The notes: generated by a model from the letters alone, not told the origin. Positions 7,141 through 15,317 are shown, counted from the stretch's first letter. The stretch is DNA of 23,261 bases from Actinomycetes bacterium (GCA_023419515.1 JAEZXW010000089.1:1-23261), one strand, 5' to 3'. Program-made: numbers and translations.

Positions 7141-8193
7141 ATGTCCGAAGAATATAAGGCGAAGCGGAGTCTCGGTGTTATTGCCATGCTGCTCTCCGCC
7201 ACCGGTATGGGTTTGGTTCCATTGTTTAGCCGCTGGGCAACTCGCACCGAATTTCTCGACGGTACCATGGGTCTCAATGCTGGCGACTCAGTTGGTGCGG
7301 TCATGGCCGTCGGCCGCATGTCGATGGGCATCCTGTTCTTCGTCATCTTGCTCTTTGCAACTGGAAAGGTCGAAGTTTTTAAGAAACTTCGTCTGAGCTT
7401 TTCAATCGCAATGGGCGGCTTGATGATCGGTTTGTCGCTTGCCTGCTACGTAACCTCAACGCTGATGACCTCAGTCGCCAATGCTGTTCTCTTTATCTAC
7501 ATTGGCCCTGTTATCTGCGTATTACTTGCGCGTATTTTTAGAAAAGAACCGATGACGCCACTCAAGTGGATCTGCTTGGTTGCCGTATTTATCGGTATGT
7601 TGTTTGGTAATGAGCTCATGGGCTTTTCTAAGGACGGCTTCTTCTTTGGTCTTGAGCTTGCAACCTCAACACCTGAACACCCGCAAAAGGGTCTGGGCGA
7701 CCTGTTTGGTCTGGCATCAGGTTTCTTTTATGGCGCCTCGATGTTCTTTAACGGCTATCGCAAGGATGCAGATAGCACCGCTCGTGGTGTGTGGAACTTC
7801 ATCTTTGCAACCCTCGGCGCAGGTATTGTCGCTATCGCACTTAATGCTTTGAGCCTTTTGGACGGTATGAGTAACTGGGCTTCAAACATTCAGTTCACCA
7901 CGTGGAACTGGATCGGCGCTGTCTTGCTCTGGATTATTTGCGGCCCATTCGCCCTTGGTTTGCTTCTCGTTGCAGGACGCAATCTCTCGGCTGCTGACTA
8001 CGGTACCATCGCATATTGGGAAGTCCCCGTCGCGCTCTTCGTTGGCTTTGTTGTCTTTGGTGAGCCTTTCACCGTCAACACCATTATCGGTGCGATATTG
8101 ATTATTGCTGGCGGTGCCGTTCCGTCAATCAAGGCGATCCTTGCCGAGAAAAAGGCAAAATCGCTAGAAACACCTGCAGAGCTGTCTGCGTAG
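7141..8193 (+). CDS. DMT-superfamily (EamA-like) transporter
   Basis: This is a 350-residue protein with about ten hydrophobic helices arranged as two EamA-like halves. Helix-rich segments such as G-V-I-A-M-L-L-S-A-T-G-M-G-L-V-P-L-F-S-R open the first half, and G-A-I-L-I-I-A-G-G-A closes the second. Members of the drug/metabolite transporter superfamily mostly export or exchange small metabolites and amino acids. The ATG at 7141 was chosen because GGAGG lies four bases upstream; an in-frame start at 7102 has no ribosome site. The C-terminal tail is rich in Lys and Ala, suggesting a cytoplasmic end. The gene follows the arc-unit terminator by about 150 bases and precedes an amidohydrolase by 59 bases, so it likely belongs with the latter. 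Substrate unknown; export of a guanidino product or amino acid is a context guess. Confidence 0.85.
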   Translation: MSEEYKAKRSLGVIAMLLSATGMGLVPLFSRWATRTEFLDGTMGLNAGDSVGAVMAVGRMSMGILFFVILLFATGKVEVFKKLRLSFSIAMGGLMIGLSLACYVTSTLMTSVANAVLFIYIGPVICVLLARIFRKEPMTPLKWICLVAVFIGMLFGNELMGFSKDGFFFGLELATSTPEHPQKGLGDLFGLASGFFYGASMFFNGYRKDADSTARGVWNFIFATLGAGIVAIALNALSLLDGMSNWASNIQFTTWNWIGAVLLWIICGPFALGLLLVAGRNLSAADYGTIAYWEVPVALFVGFVVFGEPFTVNTIIGAILIIAGGAVPSIKAILAEKKAKSLETPAELSA

Positions 8194-8252
8194 AACTTTC
8201 TGCGTGACGCTTGAGGTGTTGCGCACCACACGGTATGTGAGATGAAGTATCT

Positions 8253-9959
8253 ATGGCTCGTTTAGTAGTTACCAATTTCAAGCTAGTGGGGCATACAGGA
8301 AGGTTCTCTCTGACGACCGTTGATGATCGCATCACTGAGATTTATCCTCTGCCTGCTGCTCATGATGAGGCTATCCACAGCCTTGCTGAGAGTTCTGCTC
8401 GTGCGCAGCAGGCAGATCGCGTGATCGATGCTCAAGGGGCATACTTGCTCCCTGGTCTTTGGGATGAGCATGTCCACGTCGATCTTTGTGCTCAGCAACT
8501 GACTCGTCTTGATGTGAGCGATGCTCGCGATCCACACGATTTGATCGACAAGATTGCTCATTACATCGAACAGATTGAAAGCGGCAAGGCTGAGCCTCAG
8601 CTTGTTGAGTATCCGCGCTTGATTCAAGCAAGCGGCTTTCGACCCTCGCAGTGGTCGTATGAGCCGTCGGTTGCTGAGCTTGACGAGAAGACCAAAGGCT
8701 ATCAGGTCATCGCAATTTCAGGGGACGTGCACTGCGGTCTGTTGAACTCCGTGGCGCAAGAGGCTTATGGCCTTGAGCACCACGAAGGTCTCATGCGTGA
8801 GCAGGAGTGGTTCGATCTGCTCAACGTTTTTGCTCACACGCATGATCATGAGCTGCGCCTCAAGATGGGCGTAGAACACTTTATCGAGCAATGCGCTGCC
8901 AAGGGCTTGGTTGGTGTCAGGGATATGTCGTTTACGGATCTACCGTGGACGACCTGGGATCGCTCGATTGTCAAGTCAATGGCAGTTGAGGTCTCGATCT
9001 ATCCTGAGAAGTTTCAGCTCAGGCTCGATGAGGGTGTTACGAGTGGTCAAAAGCTCGTTGACGATGATGATGCCGACATTGCGTACACCCAGTTCAAGAT
9101 CATCGTTGATGGGTCACTCGGGACGTGCACGGCATATTGTAAGACACCGTATCCCGATGGGGGATACGGCATTGAGTCATACAGCCAGAAAGAGCTGTAT
9201 GACTATGTACTCAAGGCGACGCAAGAGGGCTTTTCGGTGGCTATCCATGGTATCGGAGATGCGGCCATCGAAGACATCCTCTTGGCGTGCGAGCAGGTTG
9301 TCGCACAAGGCCTCAATTTAAAGGGGAGCATTGAGCACGCACAGCTTATTGATGAAGGCCAGGCAGAGCGCATTGCAAAGCTCGGCTTGATTGCATCGGT
9401 GCAGCCAGCACATCTGCTCGATGATTACCCGTTGGCTCAAAAGAATTGGCCAACACAGATGGATCGGTGCTATTGCTTTAAGGATTTGCTTGATGCGGGG
9501 GTAACTCTTGCGCTTGGTTCTGATGGGCCGGTCGCGTGTGTTGATCCGTGGTTGGCGATGGCGGCTGCGGTCTACCGTGGTCCTGTTGATCGTGATGACC
9601 AAGCAAGCGGTGAGAGCACCACAGCACACATCTTCGAATCTACCTCCTCGTATGGTCAAGCCGACCTTCTCCCAACCAGTGAGAGCTGGGAGTGGGGCAA
9701 GGATCAGCGCTTAACGGTAAAAGAAGCCCTTCTCGCCTCAACAAGACATCAAGAGTTTGTACCTGGGGTATTTAACTGTATAGATAAGGCGCCCAAGGCA
9801 GACTTTATTCTTGTTGATCGCGACCCTTATCTGGGAACGAACGGCAAGGTGAGCGGTAAAGAATTTGCTCAAAACCTGCTCGAGACGGCGGTGCTGTTAA
9901 CGGTGCGTCATTCGCGAGTGACATACGAGAAGAGCCTCTGTAACCAATCAAAGGAATAA
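8253..9959 (+). CDS. YtcJ-like metal-dependent amidohydrolase (amidohydrolase family 3)
   Basis: This is a 568-residue cytoplasmic protein without a signal peptide. Metal-ligand motifs of the amidohydrolase TIM barrel occur in order: H73-V-H75 in L-P-G-L-W-D-E-H-V-H-V, the conserved F-K-I-I-V-D-G-S-L around K282, H332 in A-I-H-G-I-G-D, H362 in S-I-E-H-A-Q, and D424 in L-G-S-D-G-P-V. Together with the FKxxxDGS block this order marks the YtcJ-like / N-substituted formamide deformylase type rather than dihydroorotases or ureases. Family members hydrolyse amides or related C-N bonds; the substrate here is unknown. The ATG has a weak ribosome site (GAGATGAAG). The next gene begins two bases after the stop, and its ribosome site lies inside this gene's last codons, so hydrolase and MHS symporter are translationally linked. 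Placement after an amidinotransferase suggests, but does not prove, guanidino or amide chemistry. Confidence 0.87.
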   Translation: MARLVVTNFKLVGHTGRFSLTTVDDRITEIYPLPAAHDEAIHSLAESSARAQQADRVIDAQGAYLLPGLWDEHVHVDLCAQQLTRLDVSDARDPHDLIDKIAHYIEQIESGKAEPQLVEYPRLIQASGFRPSQWSYEPSVAELDEKTKGYQVIAISGDVHCGLLNSVAQEAYGLEHHEGLMREQEWFDLLNVFAHTHDHELRLKMGVEHFIEQCAAKGLVGVRDMSFTDLPWTTWDRSIVKSMAVEVSIYPEKFQLRLDEGVTSGQKLVDDDDADIAYTQFKIIVDGSLGTCTAYCKTPYPDGGYGIESYSQKELYDYVLKATQEGFSVAIHGIGDAAIEDILLACEQVVAQGLNLKGSIEHAQLIDEGQAERIAKLGLIASVQPAHLLDDYPLAQKNWPTQMDRCYCFKDLLDAGVTLALGSDGPVACVDPWLAMAAAVYRGPVDRDDQASGESTTAHIFESTSSYGQADLLPTSESWEWGKDQRLTVKEALLASTRHQEFVPGVFNCIDKAPKADFILVDRDPYLGTNGKVSGKEFAQNLLETAVLLTVRHSRVTYEKSLCNQSKE

Positions 9960-9961
9960 CT

Positions 9962-11305
9962 ATGAATGGTAGACAATCAGACTCCTTGACGAGTCATGTA
10001 AGTCACGATGCAAAACAGAAAGAGGAGCACAAGACATTACGTCGCGTCACTTTTGCCTCTTTTTTCGGTAGTTTTATTGAGTGGTTCGACTACGGCTCAT
10101 ATCTCTACTTTGCTTCAATCATCTCGCTGGTTTTCTTTCCATCGGGCGATAAAACTCTTGCAATTCTTCAGACCTACGCGGTCTTTGCTCTTTCGTTCTT
10201 AATGCGCCCGATCGGCGGTATCGTCTGGGGTTATTTGGGCGATAAAAAAGGTCGCCGATGGACACTCACGATGACCATCGTCATTATGACCGGCGCAACG
10301 GTCGCCATCGGTTTGCTGCCTTCCTACGAGGCTATCGGCTATGTGGCGCCAGTCGCCTTGCTGTTGTTTCGCATGGCGCAAGGTTTTTCGGCATCGGGTG
10401 AGTATTCAGGTGCCGCAACATTTTTGGCTGAGTATGCACCACGCAAGCACCGTGGTTTGTATTGCTCGCTTGTACCAGCATCGGCTGCTGGTGGCTTGTT
10501 GCTCGGCTCTGCAACCGCAACACTCTTTAGTGCAATGCTCAGCCCTGAGGCGCTCTATGCGTGGGGTTGGCGTATCCCGTTCTTGATCGCCCTGCCGTTT
10601 GGCATTATTGTGTGGTATGTTCGCGCCCGTCTTGAGGATTCGCCTTCATACCGCGAGATGAAAGAAAAGCTTGAGGAAAAGGGCGGTGCCAAGGGCAAAA
10701 ATTCACCAACGATTTTGTTGTTCCGTAAGCATTTTAAGCCGCTCATCATTTCCTTTGGTGTGGCGTCGCTCAACGCTGTTGGCTTCTATATGGTTTTGAC
10801 CTACTTGCCAAACTACATGACCGAGACCGTCATGATGGATCCAACGGTCGCCCACGGCCTCACGACCGTCATGCTGGTTGCCTATATCGCATTTATCTTT
10901 GGTATGGGTGTGCTCTCAGATAAGTTTGGTCGCAAGAAGATGCTCATCGGTGCATGCTTAGGCTTCATCATCCTGGCGATTCCGGCCTTCCTGCTCCTTG
11001 ATACTGGTTCATGGCAGCTGACCTTGCTTGTCATGCTGGTTATGGCGGCGATCTTGACCGTCAACGACGGAACGCTCGCGTCGTTCTTGTCCGAGTCATT
11101 CCCGACTGAGGTTCGCTTCTCTGGTTTTGCGCTGTCGTTCAACATGGCAAATGCCATCTTTGGTGGTACGGTGCCGATGGTTTCAACCTGGTTGATCTCG
11201 GTGACTGGTTCACCGTTGTCTCCAGCGTTTTACCTCATTGCGATTTCATTGATTGCATTTGTGGCAATGCTGATGGCAGAGGAGCACCACAACACCAAGC
11301 TTTAG
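9962..11305 (+). CDS. MHS-family (metabolite:H+ symporter) MFS transporter
   Basis: This is a 447-residue MFS protein with about 12 helices and a hydrophilic N terminus of about 30 residues. Features of the MHS branch (ProP, KgtP, ShiA, CitA types) are F-F-G-S-F-I-E-W-F-D-Y in helix 1, the motif-A sequence G-Y-L-G-D-K-K-G-R-R, the helix-4 signature R-M-A-Q-G-F-S-A-S-G-E-Y-S-G-A, and a second motif A, S-D-K-F-G-R-K-K. Such carriers take up organic acids, betaines or amino-acid-like solutes with protons. AAAGGAA precedes the ATG by six bases, within the end of the amidohydrolase gene; the two stop/start codons are only two bases apart. It is therefore the likely importer for the substrate of that hydrolase. 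A strong terminator follows. The exact solute cannot be told from the sequence. Confidence 0.9.
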   Translation: MNGRQSDSLTSHVSHDAKQKEEHKTLRRVTFASFFGSFIEWFDYGSYLYFASIISLVFFPSGDKTLAILQTYAVFALSFLMRPIGGIVWGYLGDKKGRRWTLTMTIVIMTGATVAIGLLPSYEAIGYVAPVALLLFRMAQGFSASGEYSGAATFLAEYAPRKHRGLYCSLVPASAAGGLLLGSATATLFSAMLSPEALYAWGWRIPFLIALPFGIIVWYVRARLEDSPSYREMKEKLEEKGGAKGKNSPTILLFRKHFKPLIISFGVASLNAVGFYMVLTYLPNYMTETVMMDPTVAHGLTTVMLVAYIAFIFGMGVLSDKFGRKKMLIGACLGFIILAIPAFLLLDTGSWQLTLLVMLVMAAILTVNDGTLASFLSESFPTEVRFSGFALSFNMANAIFGGTVPMVSTWLISVTGSPLSPAFYLIAISLIAFVAMLMAEEHHNTKL

Positions 11306-11340
11306 GCGCTGGAATCTGATAGCTCTCAATCATCAATGTC

Positions 11341-11374
11341 ATGCCCGAGGGTCTCGCAACCCTCGGGCATTTTA
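11341..11374 (+). terminator. Rho-independent terminator after the MHS symporter gene
   Basis: ATGCCCGAGGGT (11341-11352) and ACCCTCGGGCAT (11359-11370) form a perfect 12-base-pair, GC-rich stem with a six-base loop, followed by TTTTA. It closes the transporter-amidohydrolase-symporter unit. Confidence 0.93.
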
Positions 11375-11441
11375 CTATGGTTGGGGATTGGGCTCATAGC
11401 GAGTTGAGCGAGTTATGTGAGGCAAGCGAGTCGGTCTCAAA

Positions 11442-11465
11442 CTGGTCAACCCTCAGACTGACCAG
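11442..11465 (-). terminator. Possible terminator of the minus-strand pair
   Basis: CTGGTCA (11442-11448) is complementary to TGACCAG (11459-11465) with a ten-base loop. Read on the minus strand the stem is followed by TTTGAGA, a poor T-tract. Its position 23 bases past the stop of the minus-strand hypothetical gene fits a terminator for that transcript, but the weak tail leaves doubt. Confidence 0.4.
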
Positions 11466-11487
11466 CCTCCCAAGAGATTTGAGCTCG

Positions 11488-12087
11488 CTATGTTCGTGCG
11501 CCATCGGCAAAGTCTCGAGCGCTCTGATGAAACGACGGCAACATGCTCACGCGATCCAAGGGCAGCCTGATGACACCAACGCCACTAATGGCGGCATAGA
11601 GGATAAACCCTCGCTTGCATCGAAAGCCACACTCCTCGCATGGTTGCTTATTGCAGTACACAAAGGCATCCTCGTCGGCAAGGGCAAACTTGATCGGTCC
11701 GTACTTGTTTGGTGTTACATACTTAAACTGAAAACCGGTAAACGTCTTGAGTGCCACCCAGATTACGCGTGAGTCTTGAAGCTCTGCTTGCTGCTGGTTG
11801 ATGCTGCAGCGGCAAAAAATTGCGTTGCTGTTAAAACCACCTTCGATGCTGTATTCGAGGGTAACGCCAGGAGCTCTATCAAGCTCAAGGATTGGGAGGG
11901 TGGCTGCAGATTCAGTCTCACAGCATGGCAGCATGAGCTCGCCGTGGTCGTTGGGCTTTGCAGCTTGGTTTAAAGATCCGATTTGCATGGCAAGGGATGA
12001 GCCACTTGCGAAAAACGCGAGATCGCCCTCGGCAACGCGGGGCTTGTGCTGAGCCTTGGTGCGAGTCGGGCTAAAAGAGGAGCTCAT
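11488..12087 (-). CDS. Hypothetical Cys-rich protein, coupled to a TetR-type regulator
   Basis: I do not recognise this 199-residue protein. It has no signal peptide or membrane helix and looks cytoplasmic. Cysteines are clustered: C-C-E in the N-terminal half, F-C-R-C-S in the middle, and towards the C terminus a C-x4-C-x2-C-x3-C array (Y-C-N-K-Q-P-C-E-E-C-G-F-R-C-K) that could bind zinc or an Fe-S cluster. A nearby block, T-G-F-Q-F-K-Y-V-T-P-N-K-Y-G-P-I-K, looks structured. The ATG at 12087 was chosen because GGAAAG lies seven bases upstream inside the end of the regulator gene; the two genes overlap by 17 bases and are probably co-translated. An opposite-strand frame (11341-11772) begins inside a terminator hairpin and is judged spurious. 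The function is unknown; control by, or partnership with, the regulator is inferred from the overlap. Confidence 0.6.
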   Translation of the reverse strand: MSSSFSPTRTKAQHKPRVAEGDLAFFASGSSLAMQIGSLNQAAKPNDHGELMLPCCETESAATLPILELDRAPGVTLEYSIEGGFNSNAIFCRCSINQQQAELQDSRVIWVALKTFTGFQFKYVTPNKYGPIKFALADEDAFVYCNKQPCEECGFRCKRGFILYAAISGVGVIRLPLDRVSMLPSFHQSARDFADGART

Positions 12088-12757
12088 GACACATCTTTCC
12101 ATTGCTCATAAAACTGGGCGCACTGTTGCCGAGCTCGCCTGAAGCAATAAGTTTGTGAACCGCTAAAAATGGCAGGTCGAGCATGGCGGCTTCCTCGGGC
12201 TTGAGTTCGGGTGCTCCCGCAAGAAATCGCCTGAATGCAAGTGTCATGAGAGCGCTCACTTCGTGCTCGGCTAAAATCGTCATCTGTGTTGAGGTGAGCA
12301 TGGCGCAGCTTGTCTTGCCGTAGACCTGTTTGATGCTCTGTTCAAACAAGGGCACAAAGAGGGCAAAGAGCTGGTTAAAAATCATCTGACCCAGTGATGA
12401 TTTGAGGACTTGCAGATAAAACTCACGTCGCGCTTCAAACACGCGAGTTAAACTCGTGACGATCAGCGCGCATGGCGTGGTTGTCTGCTTGACAAAGTAC
12501 GGGCAGTCAACAAAGGTATCATGCAGGTTATCGCCCGTGGTAAGCTCATGGCTGGGATAGTGTCGAGCAAGATCATCGGCAAGGTCAGCACGCAATACCC
12601 AAGAGATGAGTTCGGTTTTATCGACAAAGTGATAATAGAACGTCTTGCGATTCTTCTTCGCCGCACCCACGATGTCTGAGATAGAGATCTTAGCAAGTGG
12701 CTGCGTTGCGGCAAGCTCCAACAACACTTGGGCAAAGAGCTTTTTGGTGCTGTGCAT
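12071..12757 (-). CDS. TetR/AcrR-family transcriptional regulator
   Basis: This is a 228-residue one-component regulator. The N-terminal helix-turn-helix (about residues 5-55) has the TetR pattern K-I-S-I-S-D-I-V-G-A-A followed by N-R-K-T-F-Y-Y-H-F-V-D-K-T-E-L, close to the DhaS-like subgroup that often has no drug-efflux role. The rest is a helical ligand-binding and dimerisation region. The ATG at 12757 follows GAGGG at a suitable distance; a TTG ten codons earlier (12787), just after AAAGGAAG, is an alternative start. It is divergent from a CaiA-like acyl-CoA dehydrogenase and overlaps the next minus-strand gene by 17 bases. It therefore likely represses the dehydrogenase and its own operon, possibly in response to an acyl-CoA. 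The shared upstream region holds two TGATCA direct repeats as candidate operators. Confidence 0.87.
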   Translation of the reverse strand: MHSTKKLFAQVLLELAATQPLAKISISDIVGAAKKNRKTFYYHFVDKTELISWVLRADLADDLARHYPSHELTTGDNLHDTFVDCPYFVKQTTTPCALIVTSLTRVFEARREFYLQVLKSSLGQMIFNQLFALFVPLFEQSIKQVYGKTSCAMLTSTQMTILAEHEVSALMTLAFRRFLAGAPELKPEEAAMLDLPFLAVHKLIASGELGNSAPSFMSNGKMCHELLF

Positions 12758-12854
12758 GTGGCAGCCCTCATCGACGTGTGCTATCAATCACTTCCTTTTA
12801 GAATTTTAGGTTTGCCACTTGATAAAAAAGCATAGCTGTTTTGTATCATTTAAC

Positions 12855-12880
12855 CTGATCAATAGCATTAACTGATCAAT
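12855..12880. promoter_or_regulatory. Candidate operator: two CTGATCAAT repeats 17 bases apart
   Basis: CTGATCAAT occurs at 12855-12863 and again at 12872-12880. Each copy contains the palindrome TGATCA. They lie in the 296-base divergent region between the TetR-type regulator and the acyl-CoA dehydrogenase. This is where a shared repressor would be expected to bind, but the repeats have not been matched to a known TetR operator. Confidence 0.45.
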
Positions 12881-13053
12881 TAAACGAGGTATTTGCAGAC
12901 CTATAAATTTCATGAATAAATTGATTGCTGGCCGCTCGAGCTTCGATAGAAAACTACCCAGATTTCTTATTTTGGGTATCCATGGTCAAACAAAATCACC
13001 ACATACTACAACCGATGTATCGATCACCTTCAAGATGCAACGGGGGATGCAAG

Positions 13054-14217
13054 ATGGCAATTGATTTTTCGTTGACCGATGAGCAAGAGCTTTTACTCGA
13101 GAGCGTTCGTGAGTTTGCCGAGCGATATTTTACCGAAGATGTCGTGAACAAGATGTACGAGGATCACGACATGCCCGATGAGATTGCTGAGGCGTATCGC
13201 GATGCTGGCTTTGGTCTCATGGGCATTCCTGAGGAGTACGGTGGTATTCCGTGCGACATGGTGACCTTGGGTCTCATGATCGAGGAGCTCTATTATGCAA
13301 GCGGATGCAATCACATCCTCTATCAAAATTCGCTGACCATGTTCGATATTTGTGAGTTTGGTACGCCTGAGCAGATCCAGCAGTCGATGGATGAGTATAT
13401 GAGCACCGGTTGGCCACTGGGCTCACTTTCGATTTCTGAGCCAGGTGCCGGTTCCGATAACCGCTCCATGACGGCAGTGACCCGAAAGCAGGCCGATGGT
13501 ACGTATGTCCTGAGCGGGCAAAAGACCTGGGTTACCATGGGTGCTAAGCTTCCATACACGGTTGTGATTGCCAAGGATGAGGATCCATCGCGCGAGAACA
13601 GCAAGATGTCTCTCTGGCTGGTTAAGATGGACACCCCTGGTGTCTCGACTGCTCCGCTCGAAAAGATTGGCCAGCAGTGCATTCCGTTTTGCGAGGTTTA
13701 TTTTGATGACGTTGTGCTTACCGAAGATCAGCGCATGGGCAAGCCAGGCGAGGGCTTTATGATGCTCATGAAGAATTTTGAGGTTGAGCGTGCGCTTATC
13801 GTTGCAGAGCAGGTTGGTCTTGCTCGCGCAGCACTTGAGGATGCTGTTCGTTATGCAAACCAGCGCATCGCCTTTAACAAGCCAATCTCACAGTTTCAGA
13901 TGATCCAAGAAAAGCTAACCGAGATGGAGATTCGCATCCAGAATACGCGCAACATGCTCTATAAGACGCTCTGGAAGATCGACAACGGTGAGTCGGTTCA
14001 GCTCGATTCTGCGTTGCTTAAGCGCTATGGCTGCACCGAGTGTTTTAACGTTGCCGATATGGCGCTGTCGATTTATGCGGGCTTAGGCTATACCAAGGAG
14101 GTTCGTATCGGTCGCATCTGGGCGGATCTTCGCGGCAACATGTTTGGTGGTGGCACGCCCGAGATCATGGCGTATATCGCTGGTCGTCAGGTGGCTAAGA
14201 AGTACGCTGCTAAGTAA
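13054..14217 (+). CDS. Acyl-CoA dehydrogenase, CaiA-like
   Basis: This is a 387-residue flavoprotein of the acyl-CoA dehydrogenase family (FAD, CoA-thioester alpha,beta desaturation, or reduction as in CaiA). The FAD/substrate motif I-S-E-P-G-A-G-S-D (127-135) is present, as are the C-terminal R-Y-A-N-Q-R-I-A-F-N-K-P-I block and G-G-G-T-P-E-I. By eye it resembles CaiA, including F-Q-x-I-Q-E-K and N-M-L-Y-x-x-x-W-K-x-D-N-G. The Glu used by medium-chain enzymes near the C terminus is replaced by Gly, but a Glu is kept at the isovaleryl-CoA dehydrogenase position (E245 in F-E-V-E-R), which can serve as base. The ATG at 13054 follows GGGGG by seven bases; the earlier in-frame start at 12925 would add 43 unlike residues. 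It is divergent from a TetR-type regulator. No electron-transfer flavoprotein genes are adjacent; substrate unknown. Confidence 0.9.
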   Translation: MAIDFSLTDEQELLLESVREFAERYFTEDVVNKMYEDHDMPDEIAEAYRDAGFGLMGIPEEYGGIPCDMVTLGLMIEELYYASGCNHILYQNSLTMFDICEFGTPEQIQQSMDEYMSTGWPLGSLSISEPGAGSDNRSMTAVTRKQADGTYVLSGQKTWVTMGAKLPYTVVIAKDEDPSRENSKMSLWLVKMDTPGVSTAPLEKIGQQCIPFCEVYFDDVVLTEDQRMGKPGEGFMMLMKNFEVERALIVAEQVGLARAALEDAVRYANQRIAFNKPISQFQMIQEKLTEMEIRIQNTRNMLYKTLWKIDNGESVQLDSALLKRYGCTECFNVADMALSIYAGLGYTKEVRIGRIWADLRGNMFGGGTPEIMAYIAGRQVAKKYAAK

Positions 14218-14310
14218 GGGACACAATACAAGAGCGCCAATCACTCCATATGAGAGGACGCGTAAGCTTTCAGCCAAATCTGCACGCGGCTTGTGAGCAG
14301 CTTTTGCGAA

Positions 14311-14336
14311 CTCCTCTTGAGAGCTCCTCTTGAGAG
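14311..14336. repeat. Tandem 13-base duplication
   Basis: CTCCTCTTGAGAG occurs twice in direct contact (14311-14323 and 14324-14336) in the non-coding stretch after the acyl-CoA dehydrogenase. It looks like a recent slippage duplication just upstream of the terminator and carries no evident function. Confidence 0.8.
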
Positions 14337-14357
14337 CTATTCCATTTCCACTCAATG

Positions 14358-14398
14358 AGGTCTTCGTCCTTTGGCGTTTAGGGCGAAGACCTTTTTTG
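14358..14398 (+). terminator. Rho-independent terminator after the acyl-CoA dehydrogenase gene
   Basis: AGGTCTTCGTCCT (14358-14370) pairs with AGGGCGAAGACCT (14380-14392) over 13 positions with one T-G wobble. The loop is nine bases, and a T-tract follows to about 14397. It isolates the dehydrogenase from truA. Confidence 0.92.
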
Positions 14399-14452
14399 TG
14401 TGTTGGTGTTACCATCAGCAGATAACTAATGTCCGCTCAACCAAGGTGCGCC

Positions 14453-15301
14453 ATGACAAATAGACAACATGTCGATGATGTTCAAGAGCTTTGCGCGCAG
14501 CTCGTTCTGCGCCTGAGTTACGATGGTGCTGCTTATGCCGGCTTTGCCCGTCAGCCCTTTGAACACATCAGGACCGTTCAAGATGAGCTTGAACGGTCGC
14601 TTGCCACCTATTTGCGTCGCCCAATTGAGACGGTATGCGCTGGAAGGACTGACGCTGGTGTTCATGCAACAGCGCAGTTTGTGAGTTTTGGTCTTATTGC
14701 CGATGAGCTTGAGTGTCTTCATCGGGATCCTGATCGCCTAGCACGTGCGCTCTTTGCATTGTTGCCTCCCGATATTGGCCTGCAGGGAGTCTTTCTTGCT
14801 CCTGCAGATTTTTCTGCTCGCTTTAATGCCGAATATCGCAGCTATCGCTATTTGATTCGCGACAAGGCGCAGCGGCATAAGGCTGCGCTCATGAGAGGAT
14901 ATTGCTGGCAGGTAAAGCCAACGCTCGATGTCAATGCCATGAACGAGGCGCTTGCCCATCTCATTGGTGAGCATGATTTTGTGAGCTTTTGCAAGGCGAG
15001 CTCGGCGCAGCAGCTCGCACACACAAATCGTGCGATCTTATCGGCAGGCGTATCACGACAAACCACCTTTGACGGAGACTTTATTGCGGTCGAAATTACG
15101 GGGAATGCCTTTTTGCATTCGATGGTTCGCGTAATTGTGGGTAGCCTTGTTGAAGTAGGGCGGCACGCAAAGCATCCCGATTGGATGCGCGAGGTGTTGC
15201 TTGCTCAAGACCGATCACAGGCAGGACCAACTGCGCCAGCGCAAGGTTTGACCCTCGTCGATGTTGGCTATCCAACAGATTTGCTCATACGTCTCGTCTA
15301 A
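14453..15301 (+). CDS. truA: tRNA pseudouridine synthase A
   Basis: TruA converts uridines 38-40 of the tRNA anticodon arm to pseudouridine. The 282-residue protein has the family layout: L-R-L-S-Y-D-G-x-x-Y-x-G-F at the start, the catalytic Asp D67 in A-G-R-T-D-A-G-V-H-A, R-F-N-A-x-x-R-x-Y-R-Y in the middle, and F-L-H-S-M-V-R-x-I-V-G-S-L in the C-terminal half, followed by A-P-A-x-G-L-x-L. The ATG at 14453 is preferred because AAGGTG lies four bases upstream; an in-frame ATG at 14429 has no ribosome site. The gene ends 16 bases before a hydroxyacid dehydrogenase in the same direction, and no terminator separates them, so the two are probably co-transcribed. It is not in the usual ribosomal-protein (rplQ) context. 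Confidence 0.96.
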   Translation: MTNRQHVDDVQELCAQLVLRLSYDGAAYAGFARQPFEHIRTVQDELERSLATYLRRPIETVCAGRTDAGVHATAQFVSFGLIADELECLHRDPDRLARALFALLPPDIGLQGVFLAPADFSARFNAEYRSYRYLIRDKAQRHKAALMRGYCWQVKPTLDVNAMNEALAHLIGEHDFVSFCKASSAQQLAHTNRAILSAGVSRQTTFDGDFIAVEITGNAFLHSMVRVIVGSLVEVGRHAKHPDWMREVLLAQDRSQAGPTAPAQGLTLVDVGYPTDLLIRLV

Positions 15302-15317
15302 CCCGAAAGGATGGCTC

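Noticed and set aside
11341..11772. Plus-strand open frame of 143 codons after the MHS symporter
   Set aside because: It begins exactly in a terminator stem, lacks a ribosome site and lies opposite the minus-strand Cys-rich gene, which is coupled to the regulator.
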